Positions 22,451-34,479 of a DNA stretch of 64,000 nt are shown here, one piece after another. The position numbers were made by a program, and so were the translations under genes. Location of the stretch: NCBI GenBank assembly GCA_011033025.1, contig WFMF01000018.1, positions 310,001 to 374,000 on the forward strand, given 5' to 3'. A model generated the notes under the pieces. That model saw nothing but the letters and a program-made list of their open reading frames with translations, ran no database searches and was not told the origin of the DNA. The DNA is from Beroe forskalii. Its lineage: Eukaryota > Ctenophora > Nuda > Beroida > Beroidae. The first letter of the stretch is position 1. Each line of letters opens with the position of its first letter.

Positions 22451-24577
22451 TGGTCACCTGTAGGTATCATTGGTGAATTTTGGACCCTTTTTAAAATTGA
22501 ATTTTGAGGTCGATGTCCATGAGGTACGAATTTCTCGTGCATATAAGCTTGATCCCAGATGATTGAATTTACATATTTCGTTGGAAGCAGGTTCTCATTC
22601 AATGTGGATCCAAAGATATCAGCATTTGTTTGGTGTGGAGCCATTTAGTGTGGAGCCAGGGTCTGTGGGAAAAGCTTTTCGAGATAGAGCTTTGAAACTT
22701 AGTGAATTAGTTTAGCTCATCAATTGGCAACAGATGAGCAGGTTGTTTCGTGATTCTGACTTCATCCAATGTGGAGCAATTCAATTTTTCGTCTGAAATG
22801 GTGCTCATCCAGGGTGTTTTCAAGTCGTTTGAATTCGAAATTTTGATATTAGCATAGATGTATCCTTTTTCCCCCATCTCAAACAGATTTCTTTGTTCCA
22901 AATACCTCATCCAAAGAGGAGCACCACTTCTGACATACCTAGTTAATAATTGGCTTTATGTGCTCTGCTCATTCTAGCAGTTGTCTATAGCAATTCTCAT
23001 GTTTTCATTAACCACGGGGTCTAATGACCTAGATTCATGATTCTAATACCCATGGCTGCAATATAAAGTGGGAAAGTTTTTAATTCAAACTCATCCATGA
23101 GGAGCAACAGTGGTTATTTGCACAAATTAAGCTCCACCGTGAATGAGTAATGGTTATATGGTTTGTTTCCTACTGTAATGTAAGCAGGTCACAGTTATCA
23201 TCAATTTGGATTCATTAAAGAGTTGCTATGGGCCTCATTCAGTGTGGAGCCACCTTCCAATTAGAACTATTTGTGAGTAATCTTTCCATAATGTGCATAT
23301 TGTATTGCCTCATTGTGGCCTTTTAGGCTTCAAGTGCTGTTGTTTTTTGAAGTTATTACAGAGAGAAAATATACATGATAATATCTGCCAATTGCTAGCT
23401 TGTTGTGGCCTCATCCAATTGGAGCATGTCCATAAATTGGCCGAAAATAGCTCCTCATTGAGTGAGTTTACATCTTTTTGTTCTAAAAATGCTTCAAATA
23501 TGCCAGTATTATCCAACGCCAGATATCTGAAGTAATGAAGGTATTGAAAGTGCATCATCCAATGTGGAGCACTATGATGAATACAATTAAAGTTTCAAAT
23601 TAGGCTCCATATTGGATGAGATCGTATCTGTTTTGTCTTAGGTGATAGTTTTTGGTGTTTTCTGATGATATTAATCAAATAAGCGCTTCTGAATATATAC
23701 TTCTGGCCCATGGAAAGTAATGGAATTTATCCTAAAAACAAGACCTGCTCCACACTGGATGGGCATTTGGGGCTTTTAGATCCATCAAGCGTCATTATTA
23801 AAATATAAAGCAACATGTTTCATTGCAAAATTTCATTGTAAACCATCATTATAACCTGGCAAAAAGTATAATTAAATGATTTGATTTCAGAGTTTCTAGA
23901 GGCTCCACATGGATGAATAGACGTTAGAACTATACATTGTCGATTATGGTCGATTAAGAATGGTATTTTGTACCACCCTGAAGTGCTAGATATTTACTAT
24001 CTTAAGATTATCCATGAGTAATGTAGAAACAACTGTTTTTTATTTTCAGTACGATATTTAGAATTGTGCTCCACGCCGGATGAGAAGGGTTAGAGAGTAG
24101 GATATGTTTCTATTTTGAAATGAGGTAGTCTTTGGAAATTTTACATGTTGTTTCAGCCTGATATCACAATCATAGACCATTCTGTGGACTGTCAAAATTT
24201 GCCCTGCGGTTTCAAATAAGTGCTCCACAAAGAATGAGCAGAATCAAATGCTCATCCAGGACTTTTAGCAAACATATGCCATTAATAACACATAATCATT
24301 AACAGCAAACGACTCAAGTTCTTTTCCTAAAGGGTGGCGGCTCCACATGTGAAGGTGACTGGTTGATGTGCGTTGGCTCCATGTTGGATGAGATATGGCC
24401 TTAAAAACCAGTGCAATATCAACCTATATCCATATTTACCAACATATATCCAAATTTCATCATGATGCTCATAGTGGAAGCTGAGATATTGTCCATTCAA
24501 TGCACCAAGGTGAATATTTTCGAAATTTTGGATGAAAAATTGTGCAGAAATTCACCAATGATACCTACAGGTGACCA
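22451..24577. mobile_element. Palindromic DNA element inserted in the satellite, TA target
   Basis: A perfect 30-bp terminal inverted repeat begins TGGTCACCTGTAGGTATCAT. Flanks are AA on the left (22449-22450) and TA on the right (24578-24579). Removing the element leaves TTAGAACA next to TAGCTCAC, which matches the surrounding array consensus, so this is an insertion with a TA-type target (left copy mutated). The 2,127-bp interior has no transposase. It carries about nine degenerate CATCCAATGTGGAGCA motifs pointing right in the left half and about seven inverted copies in the right half. They are roughly mirrored about 23575 with 145-180 bp spacing. This suggests an old inverted array whose motif is retained. 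Confidence 0.78.
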
Positions 24578-25435
24578 TAGCTCACTGGATCGTGGAACAT
24601 AGGATCGTCCTGATCGTGGATCGGTTCCATGATCCTGTTCAAGATCTAAAACATAGCTCGATCCTGTTCCATCATAGATCGTGGAACATATATCAATAGA
24701 TGATCTATTGGTATATCTACATCCAGTTCCACGATCCTGTTCCGGTTCCATGATCTTGTTCTAGTGAGCTACGATCTATTGATCTATAATCCACGATCTA
24801 GTGAGCTATGTTCTAAGATCTTCATCTTAATCCAGTTCCACGATCCTGTTCCAAGATCTAAATCCAGTTCTACGATTCTGTTCCACGATCTTGTTCCGGT
24901 TCCATGATCTTGTTATAGTGAGTTACAATCTATTGATCTATGTTCCACGATCTAGTGAGCTATGTTCTAAGATCTAAATCCAGTTCCACGATCCTGTTCC
25001 AAGATCTAAATCCAGTTCTACGATCCTGTTCCACGATATTGTTCCGGTTCCGTGATCCTGTTCCAAGATCTACATCCAGTTCCACGATCCTGTTTCAAGA
25101 TCTTGTTCCAGTTCCATGATCCAGTTCCAAGATCTACATCCAGTTCCACGATCCTGTTCCAAGATCTAAATCCTGTTCCACGATCTCGTTCCCGTTCCAA
25201 GATCCTGTTCCAAGATCTAAATCCAGTTCTACGATCCTGTTCCACAATCTTGTTCCGGTTCCATGATCCTGTTCCAAGATCTAAATCCAGTTCCACGATC
25301 CTGTTCCAAGATTTAAATCCACTTCTATGGCCCTGTTCCACGATCTTGTTCCGGTTCCGTGATCCTGTTTCAAGATCTACATCCAGTTCCACGATCCTGT
25401 TCCAAGATCTTGTTCCAAGATCTTGTTCCAAGATC
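24578..25435. repeat. Satellite with orientation switch at about 24702
   Basis: The first 120 bp continue the left-arm orientation in scrambled form. The sequence ATCAATAGATGATCTATTGG (24693-24712) is palindromic and marks the flip. From about 24715 the satellite reads TCCACGATCCTGTTCCAAGA, the complement of the left arm. It includes the centre-specific TAGTGAGCTACGATCTATTG variant that mirrors 20940-22440. Confidence 0.85.
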
Positions 25436-28015
25436 TCACAAGGGTTAGCGAGAGGAGTCACGCCTGCACGGCGGCTTTTTGACTTCATGGGTAGGAACTT
25501 CTTGAGTCAGGTTGTAACTAGGCCTACTAGAGGTAACAATACTCTTGATCTCGTACTGACTAATTGCCCTAACTACATTTGTGACGTCGACTGTGAAAAA
25601 ACACCCATCTCTGACCATGACATAGTGACTGTGACATCTGCAATCGACTGGGCACCTACCAACTCACCACAGGGGGTTCTACATATCGACCCCTACTCAT
25701 TCAAATCCCTCAACTGCTTTGAGGGCGACTTCGACAAGATGAATGAGGACTTGCAGGGCATCGACTGGAACGGACTACAGAAGTCATGTTTACTGGAGGG
25801 TGATGACGATGGTGCAATGTTCATGGAACTCATAAGGCTAACCATCCTCCAAATTGCCTTACAACACTGCCCCAAAAAGTCGCAAACCAGCACCTCCAAT
25901 ACTGCCAAACCCAAGCCTAGGAACAGGAAGAAGCAGGTCCTCAAACGGAGGATGAGAAAACAGAAATGCAGACTCAGGGCCATTGAAGCCAGTGACCCCA
26001 ACTCTCCTCTAATACAGCAAACCAGGGACAGTATCAGCCTTCTTTGCATCGATATCAGAGATGCAATCGACACTGAGTTCACTAGGAAGGAAGTAAAGGC
26101 TGTAACTGCAGTGAAGACAAATCCAAAGTTTTTCTTCAGTTATGCTAAGAAGTTCTCGAAGCTGAAAAGCAATATTGGGCCGCTGAGGGATGATAACAAC
26201 GAACTCCAGACAGACCCAAAGACAATGGCGGACATCCTTCAGAAGCAATATGTTTCGGTGTTTAGTGACCCATCAAATCCCGACATACGCGACACAACAG
26301 AGAACCTCACTCCCCCAACGTGTAGTATCACCGACATGGATTTTACACTGGACGACATAGTAGAAGCCATTGACGAGATTGATGCCTACTCCTCCACATC
26401 CCACGAATGTATCCCTGCATGTATACTCAAGGCATGTAAGCAATATCTCTGCATCCCCATTCACATGCTTTGGGATCATTCTTTTGCCAACGGGAAAATA
26501 CCCAGCATGCTCAAAGAGCAATTTATAACTCCTATCCACAAAAAAGATAGTAAAGCTGACCCACAAAACTATCGCCCAGTTTCCCTTACATCACACATCA
26601 TAAAGGTGTTTGAACGGGTTATAAGGAACAGGCTGGTTGACTACCTAGAAGGTAACTCCCTGATATCCAAGAAACAACATGGATTCCGAAAAGGGCGCAG
26701 CTGCCTCACCCAGCTTCTAGCTCACTACGACAACATAGTCCGGAACATGACCATGGGTATAGAAACAGACGTGATTTACCTGGATTTCTCCAAAGCGTTT
26801 GACAAGGTCGATCACCGTTTACTTCTGAAGAAGCTCCGGTTCTATGGCATAGGAGGTCGCCTCTACCAATGGATCAAGGACTTTCTTTCAGGCAGGAGGC
26901 AGATTGTAACTGTTGATGGACAACACTCTGTAGCTGAAGATGTTACCAGTGGAGTACCACAGGGGACTGTCCTGGGCCCCTTGCTTTTCCTCCTTGACGT
27001 GAATGACCTTGAAGAAGTCGTGGACTTTGCATCCTCTGCAAGTTTTGCTGACGATACTCGACTCACAGCACCGATCACCCAGGAGACTGAAATGACCCTC
27101 CTACAAAGCGATCTCAACAAGGTTGTGGACTGGTCGATACAAAACAATATGGTCTTGCACGAGGGTAAGTTTGAGTACCTGTGTTACAGAGCAGGGAGAC
27201 CCAATTGGCTGGACGAACTATCATTTAGCACGTTCAACTACAACACTCCAGCGGGTTTTAGCCTTGATTCCAAGGATATTGTGAAGGACTTGGGAGTTTT
27301 ACTGTCTTCCAACTATCATTGGTCCACCCACATAAACTCGATGGTTGCTGGAGCTAGAAAACTGGCAGGATGGGCTCTTGGAGTATTTAGAGACCGAAGT
27401 ACACCGGTGATGCTAACACTGTGGAAATCTCTCATTCGATGCAAGCTGGAATACTGCAGCCCCTTGTGGCACCCCCACAAGCTGGGGGACACCAAAGCTA
27501 TAGAGGATGTACAGCGCTTCTTCACAAGGCACATCTGTGGCCTAAAGGACATGAGTTACTGGGCACGGTTACAAGTCCTTGGATTACAATCACTTCAAAG
27601 AAGACGTGAGAGATTCATCACAATACACGTGTGGAAACTCCTTAACAACAAAGTACCAAATGACATCAATATGGAGTTCAGCTACAACGAAAGACTAGGC
27701 TGGAAAGCAAAACTACCTAAGCTACATGGGAGAGCAAAATCATCTGCTAAAACGCTGTATGATGCATCTTTTGCTGTGACGGGAGCAAAGTTATGGAATC
27801 TACTGCCCAAGGATGTTAACACAGTATCTGACGACTTGGATGCATTCAAAGTACGCCTTGGTAACTTCCTCAAGACTTTCCCTGACCATCCTCCTGTAAC
27901 TAGCTACACTGCAACTAACAACAACTCTGTATTGGATTGGTCAAGCCAGTCGGGTGGCCTTCGGAAGAAGTTGACGACCCTGTAGGATCCTACTAAACAG
28001 ATCAATAAGGTTCAA
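25436..28015 (+). mobile_element. 5'-truncated LINE, CR1/Jockey group, with intact reverse transcriptase
   Basis: Coding sequence runs without interruption from about 25439 to TAG at 27983-27985, roughly 850 codons. It starts inside the endonuclease C-terminus (FMGRNFLSQVVTRPTRG, NTLDLVLTN, PISDHDIV). The reverse transcriptase follows with FITPIHKK, NYRPVSLTS, KQHGFRKGRSC, motif A YLDFSKAFDKVDH (about 26777), SGVPQGTVLGPLLF (about 26950) and catalytic FADD (about 27046). The C-terminus has the Y...KLWNLLP and DAFKVRLGNFLK tail. The 3' end is two copies of AATAAGGTTC, a short 3' repeat typical of CR1-like LINEs. Satellite borders both ends. The N-terminal endonuclease and any ORF1 are absent. 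The open reading frame suggests recent insertion. Confidence 0.9.
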
Positions 28016-31000
28016 TAAGGTTCAGTTCCATGATCCTGTTCCAAGATCTAAATCCAGTTTTACGATCCTTTTCCACGATCCTGTTCCACGATCTAAATCC
28101 AGTTCTACGATCCTGTTCCACGATCTTGTTCCGGTTCCGTGATCCTGTTCCAAGATCTACATCCAGTTCCACGATCCTGTTCCAAGATCTTGTTCCAGTT
28201 CCACGATCCTGTTCCAAGATCTAAATCCTGTTCCACGATCTTGTTCCGGTTCCAAGATCCTGTTCCAAGATCTAAATCTAGTTCTACGATCCTGTTCCAC
28301 GATCTTGTTCCGGTTCCATGATCATGTTCCAAGATCTAAATCCAGTTCTACGATCCTGTTCCACGATCTTGTTCCGGTTCCGTGATCCTGTTCCAAGATC
28401 TACATCCAGTTCCACGATCCTGTTCCAAGATCTTGTTCCAGTTCCATGATCCTGTTCCAAGATCTAAATCCAGTTCCACGATCCTGTTCCAAGATCTAAA
28501 TCCAGTTCTATGATCCTGTTCCACGATCTTGTTCCGGTTCTGTGATCCTGTTCCAAGATCTACATCCAGTTCCACGATCCTGTTCCAAGATCTTTTTCCA
28601 GTTCCATGATCCTGTTCCAAGATCTAAATCCAGTTCTACGATCCTTTTCCACGATCCTGTTCCAAGATCTAAATCCAGTTCCTCGATCCTGTTCCAAGAT
28701 CTAAATCCAGTTCTACGATCCTGTTCCACGATCTTGTTCCGGTTCCGTGATCCTGTTCCAAGATCTACATCCAGTTCCACGATCCTGTTCCAAGATCTTG
28801 TTCCAGTTCCATGATCCTGTTCCAAGATCTACATCCAGTTCCACGATCCTGTTCCAAGATCTAAATCCTGTTCCACGATCTTGTTCCAGTTCCAAGATCC
28901 TGTTCCAAGATCTAAATCCAGTTCTACGATCCTGTTCCACAATCTTGTTCCGGTTCCATGATCCTGTTCGAAGATCTAAATCCAGTTCTACGATCCTGTT
29001 CCACGATCTTGTTCCGGCTCCATGATCCTGTTCCAAGATCTAAATCCAGTTCTACGATCCTGTTCCACGATCTTGTTCCGGTTCCATGATCCTGTTCCAA
29101 GATCTAAATCCAGTTCTACGATCCTGTTCCACGATCTTGTTCCAGTTCCTTGATCCTGTTCCAAGATCTACATCCAGTTCCACGATCCTGTTCCAAGATT
29201 TTGTTCCAGTTCCATGATCCTGTTCCAAGATCTAAATCCAGTTCCACGATCCTGTTCCAAGATCTAAATCCAGTTCTACGGTCCTGTTCCACGATCTTGT
29301 TCCGGTTCCGTGATCCTGTTCCAAGATCTACATCCATTTCAACGATCCTGTTCCAAGATCTTTTTCCAGTTCCATGATCCTGTTCCAAGATCTAAATCCA
29401 GTTCTACGATCCTTTTCCACGATCCTGTTCCAAGATCTAAATCCAGTTCCACGATCCTGTTCCAAGATCTAAATCCAGTTCTACGATCCTGTTCCACGAT
29501 CTTGTTCCGGTTCCGTGATCCTGTTCCAAGATCTACATCCAGTTCCATGATCCTGTTCCAAGATCTTGTTTCAGTTCCACGATCCTGTTCCAAGATCTTG
29601 TTCCAGTTCCATGATCCTGTTCCAAGACCTACATCCAGTTCCACGATCCTGTTCCAAGATCTAAATCCAGTTCCACGATCCTGTTCCACGATCTTGTTCC
29701 GGTTCTGTGATCCTGTTCCAAGATCTTCATCCAGTTCCACGATCCTGTTCCAAGATCTTGTTCCAGTTCCATGATCCTGTTCCAAGATCTACATCCGCAG
29801 TTCCACGATCCTGTTCCAAGATCTTGTTCCAGTTCCACGATCCTGTTCCAAGATCTTGTTCCAGTTCCACGATCTTGTTCCGGTTCCAAGATCCTGTTCC
29901 AAGATCTAAATCCAGTTCCACGATCCTGTTCCACGATCTTGTTCCGGTTCCGTGATCCTGTTCCAAGATCTACATCCAGTTCCACGATCCTGTTCCAAGA
30001 TCTTTTTCCAGTTCCATGATCCTGTTCCAAGATCTAAATCCAGTTCCACGATCCTGTTCCAAGATCTAAATCCAGTTCCACGATCCTGTTCCAAGATCTA
30101 AATCCAGTTCTACGATCCTGTTCCACGATCTTGTTCCGGTTCCGTGATCCTGTTCCAAGATCTACATCCAGTTCCACGATCCTGTTCCAAGATCTTGTTC
30201 CGGTTCCACGATCCTGTTCCAAGATCTTGTTCCAGTTCCATGATCCTGTTCCAAGACCTACATCCAGTTCCACGATCCTGTTCCAAGATCTAAATCCTGT
30301 TCATGTTCCACGATCTTGTTCCGGTTCCAAGATCCTGTTCCAAGATCTAAATCCAGTTCCACGATCCTGTTCCACGATCTTGTTCCGGTTCCGTGATCCT
30401 GTTCCAAGATCTACATCCAGTTCCACGATCCTGTTGTTAATTCCAAGATCCTGTTCCACGATCTTGTTCCGGTTCCAAGATCCTGTTCCAAGATCTAAAT
30501 CCAGTTCCACGATCCTGTTCCACGATCTTGTTCCGGTTCCGTGATCCTGTTCCAAGATCTACATCCAGTTCCACGATCCGCTGTTCCAAGATCTTGTTCC
30601 AGTTCCATGATCCTGTTCCAAGATCTACATCCGCAGTTCCACGATCCTGTTCCAAGATCTTGTTCCAGTTCCACGATCCTGTTCCAAGATCTTGTTCCAG
30701 TTCCACGATCTTGTTCCGGTTCCAAGATCCTGTTCCAAGATCCTGTTCCACGATCTTGTTCCGGTTCCGTGATCCTGTTCCAAGATCTACATCCAGTTCC
30801 ACGATCCTGTTCCAAGATCTTGTTCCAGTTCCATGATCCTGTTCCAAGACCTACATCCAGTTCCACGATCCTGTTCCAAGATCTAAATCCAGTTCCACGA
30901 TCCTGTTCCACGATCTTGTTCCGGTTCTGTGATCCTGTTCCAAGATCTTCATCCAGTTCCACGATCCTGTTCCAAGATCTTGTTCCAGTTCCATGATCCT

Positions 31001-32555
31001 GTTCCAAGATCTACATCCGCAGTTCCACGATCCTGTTCCAAGATCTTGTTCCAGTTCCACGATCCTGTTCCAAGATCTTGTTCCAGTTCCACGATCTTGT
31101 TCCGGTTCCAAGATCCTGTTCCAAGATCTAAATCCAGTTCCACGATCCTGTTCCACGATCTTGTTCCGGTTCCGTGATCCTGTTCCAAGATCTACATCCA
31201 GTTCCACGATCCTGTTCCAAGATCTTTTTCCAGTTCCATGATCCTGTTCCAAGATCTAAATCCAGTTCTACGATCCTTTTCCACGATCCTGTTCCAAGAT
31301 CTAAATCCAGTTCCACGATCCTGTTCCAAGATCTAAATCCAGTTCTACGATCCTGTTCCACGATCTTGTTCCGGTTCCGTGATCCTGTTCCAAGATCTAC
31401 ATCCAGTTCCACGATCCTGTTCCAAGATCTTGTTTCAGTTCCACGATCCTGTTCCAAGATCTTGTTTCAGTTCCACGATCCTGTTCCAAGACCTACATCC
31501 AGTTCCACGATCCTGTTCCAAGATCTAAATCCTGTTCATGTTCCACGATCTTGTTCCGGTTCCAAGATCCTGTTCCAAGATCTAAATCCAGTTCCACGAT
31601 CCTGTTCCACGATCTTGTTCCGGTTCCGTGATCCTGTTCCAAGATCTACATCCAGTTCCACGATCCTGTTCCAAGATCTAAATCCTGTTCCACGATCTTG
31701 TTCCGGTTCCAAGATCCTGTTCCAAGATCTAAATCCAGTTCCACGATCCTGTTCCACGATCTTGTTCCGGTTCCGTGATCCTGTTCCAAGATCTACATCC
31801 AGTTCCACGATCCGCTGTTCCAAGATCTTGTTCCAGTTCCATGATCCTGTTCCAAGATCTACATCCGCAGTTCCACGATCCTGTTCCAAGATCTTGTTCC
31901 AGTTCCACGATCCTGTTCCAAGATCTTGTTCCAGTTCCACGATCTTGTTCCGGTTCCAAGATCCTGTTCCAAGATCCTGTTCCACGATCTTGTTCCGGTT
32001 CCGTGATCCTGTTCCAAGATCTACATCCAGTTCCACGATCCTGTTCCAAGATCTTGTTCCAGTTCCATGATCCTGTTCCAAGATCTACATCCAGTTCCAC
32101 GATCCTGTTGCAAATCCAAGATCTAAATCCTGTTCCACGATCTTTTTCCGGTTCCAAGATCTTGTTCCAAGATCTAAATCCAGTTCTACGATCCTGTTCC
32201 ACGATCTTGTTCCGGTTCCATGATCCTGTTCCAAGATCTAAATCCAGTTCTACGATCCTGTTCCACGATCTTGTTCCGGCTCCATGATCCTGTTCCAAGA
32301 TCTAAATCCAGTTCTACGATCCTGTTCCACGATCTTGTTCCGGTTCCATGATCCTGTTCCAAGATCTAAATCCAGTTCTACGATCCTGCTCCATGATCTT
32401 GTTCCGGCTCCATGATCTTGTTCTAAGATCTAAATCCTGTTCCACGATCTTGTTCCGGTTCCATGATCTTGTTCTAAGATCTAAATCCAGTTCTACGATC
32501 TTGTTCTAAGATCTAAATCCAGTTCTACGATCTTGTTCTAAGATCTAAGTTCCGG
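28016..32555 (-). repeat. Satellite array, right arm (inverted)
   Basis: This is the same 13/32/64-bp satellite as 18785-22450 but on the opposite strand (TTCCACGATCCTGTTCCAAG). Blocks near 29700-30020 and 30930-31240 are nearly identical, as are blocks near 30480-30840 and 31700-32080, so the array expands by duplications of several hundred bp. It ends at about 32555 with TTCCGGTTCCGTTTTTGTTC, mirroring 18785. The long frames in both strands are repeat artefacts. Confidence 0.95.
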
Positions 32556-32774
32556 TTCCGTTTTTGTTCTTAAATAACTATAAAAATTAAAATTATTTCT
32601 AAAAAAATGGGAAAACTACGTTGTGCGCGCACAAAATAAGTTTGAAATTTCATGAATAAATAAGTGGTGCCGTGAAAAAAAAGTAGGGGAAAAAATGACG
32701 TCACTCAGCCCCGTTTACATGGGAGACATACCCTGTTCTGAGGAAGCGCGCCGCGCAACGCAGACAGGAATATA

Positions 32775-33130
32775 CCACCATACGGATGGCACATATCACC
32801 ATTGGCACCAATGGCGCCACTAAATGGAACCAGTGGATATGGATCTCCATTGGTACCAATGGTGATTGCCGAAATGGCACCAATGGTGCACCCCATCTCC
32901 ATTGGTACCATTGGTATTCACCATTTGCATTGGTACCATTGGCGATCGCCATTGGATGCCAATGGTGACAATTAATTGGCGCCAATGGTGCCACTAGAAA
33001 GCGATACTAAAGTCGAGATCACCATTAGAGGGTAAAAGCACCAATGGCACCAATGGTGCAATTGGCGCGGCGACAATGGTGCCATTGGTGCCAATGGCGC
33101 TATTGGCACCATTTAAATGGCACCAATGTA
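32775..33130. repeat. CCATTGGCACCAATGG palindromic array
   Basis: Dense copies of ACCATTGG / CCAATGGT with spacer variants (GTACC, GCGCC, GCACC) make almost every 15-20 bp self-complementary. It resembles in style, but not in exact sequence, the TCCATTGGATCCAATGGA element at 56508-57333. Ends were not resolved. It begins next to the right tip of the giant foldback. Confidence 0.7.
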
Positions 33131-33134
33131 CGGT

Positions 33135-33806
33135 GTTCCAAAAGGGCCAAATTGAAAATAGTCATATGGTATAATCGCATATTTGACACCTATTTTTCAT
33201 TTGGCCCTTTTGGAACAGTGCAGGTGTTCAGGGCAGCCAAATTGGCCCTTATAGAACAGCCCGTGTTCCAAAAGGGCCAAAGTGGCCCTTTTGGAATAAA
33301 TGTTCCAAAAGGGCCAAATGTACTAAAATAGGCCAAAGTGCTGTGCTTTTCATTTGTTTTTGTTCCTCACACCTTTCAAATGGTTACCAAGCACCTAAAC
33401 AAGCTTTTAGGAAATGGAATGTTTATGCAATATGGCAATTTGGCAATTTTACCTTGATTTCCTTCCATCAGGGCAAATATGCCAAAATCAATGTTAACAT
33501 GAACAATTATGTCTTAATAGTTCATTTAGATGGTTAACAAACTCGTACATACTTCTAGATACCTTTAACATCAAGATAACTTTTAAAAAAATCAGCATAT
33601 TGGCCATTTTTGTGCATTTGGCCCTTTTGGAACACGAAGCTATTCCAAAAGGGCCACTTTGGCCCTTTTGGAACACGGGCTGTTCTAAAGGGGCCAATTT
33701 GGCCCTTTTGGAACACCTGCACTGTTCCAAAAGGGCCAAATGAAAAAATAGGTATCAAATATGCGATTATACCATATGACTATTTTCAATTTGGCCCTTT
33801 TGGAAC
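33135..33806. mobile_element. Foldback element with GTTCCAAAAGGGCC arms
   Basis: The left arm starts GTTCCAAAAGGGCCAAATTG and runs to about 33325. The right arm (about 33615-33806) is its inverse, including the shared internal word ATATGGTATAATCGCATATT. Within each arm GGCCCTTTTGGAAC occurs repeatedly in both orientations. A central 270 bp (33335-33605) is unique and non-coding. I found no clear target duplication. Confidence 0.72.
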
Positions 33807-33989
33807 GTTGTTTGACGTCGCGGTCGTCAGAACCATTATTTCAAATTTGAAAATCTGCGATTCGTGGCGCGCGCGAGAGGGGCAGGCAACGCTTTTCAGA
33901 CGATGTCTGACCCGCTGACGCAAGCCGCGCAGCGGCTTGCGTCAGCGGCGCGTCGCTCGGAAGGGTCTATCAACGATTGACAAAGCAAC

Positions 33990-34470
33990 GCCTGATCGTA
34001 GGATGTTACCCTACCCTCGTGCGCAGCGCAACGTTCCACATTCATGGACCTGGACGTCACTTTGCGCTCTCGCCAGTCAGAAGAAATAAACGGGCAACGT
34101 CCGTCGAACGCCTGAGAAATTCGTAGGATGTTACCCTCGCGCGCGGCGCAACGTTCCACATTTGGACGTCACTTTGCGCTCTCGCCATCCAGTCAGAAGA
34201 AATAGACCATAGACGGGCAACGTCCGTCGACTGACAAATGGAACGTAAATTGAAAACATTGAAGTACAAGTATTGGTTGCAACACTTTTGCATTGGAAAT
34301 ATTGGTTACAATCGCATATAAGGTCGCATAACTGTTGCGCTTTTTGGGTCGGTTCGACGGACGTTGCCCGTCTATTTCTTCTGACTGGATGGCGAGAGCG
34401 CAAAGTGACGTCCAAACTCCAAATGGGAACGTTGCGCTGCGCGCGAGGGTAACATCCTACGAGGGTCGGT
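33990..34470. repeat. GC-rich dispersed repeat: two tandem copies plus one inverted
   Basis: A unit of about 120 bp (CGTAGGATGTTACCCT, GCGCGGCGCAACGTTCCACA, TGGACGTCACTTTGCGCTCT, CAGAAGAAATAGACGGGCAA) occurs at about 33995-34103 and 34123-34233, and inverted at about 34352-34463. Relatives lie at 37128-37250 (inverted) and 18080-18200 (partial). The inverted pair encloses about 120 bp of unique sequence. It is probably a small mobile family. Confidence 0.7.
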
Positions 34471-34479
34471 CTCCTTTGT

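Larger units (their letters stand above)
18607..32755. mobile_element. Giant foldback structure with satellite arms
   Basis: The outer arms are inverted copies. Left 18625-18790 (GTATGTCTCCC, TGACGTCA, CAAACTTATTTTGTGCGC, TTATTTAAGAACAAGAACGG) is matched in reverse at 32555-32735. Inside, the left arm is a satellite in one orientation (18785-22450) and the right arm is the same satellite inverted (24702-32555). The switch lies near 24702. This is the architecture of foldback (FB-type) elements: unique tips, inverted tandem arrays, central loop. Later insertions are at 22451-24577 and about 25436-28015. No target duplication could be fixed, and no transposase was seen. An inverted segmental duplication is the alternative. 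Confidence 0.7.
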
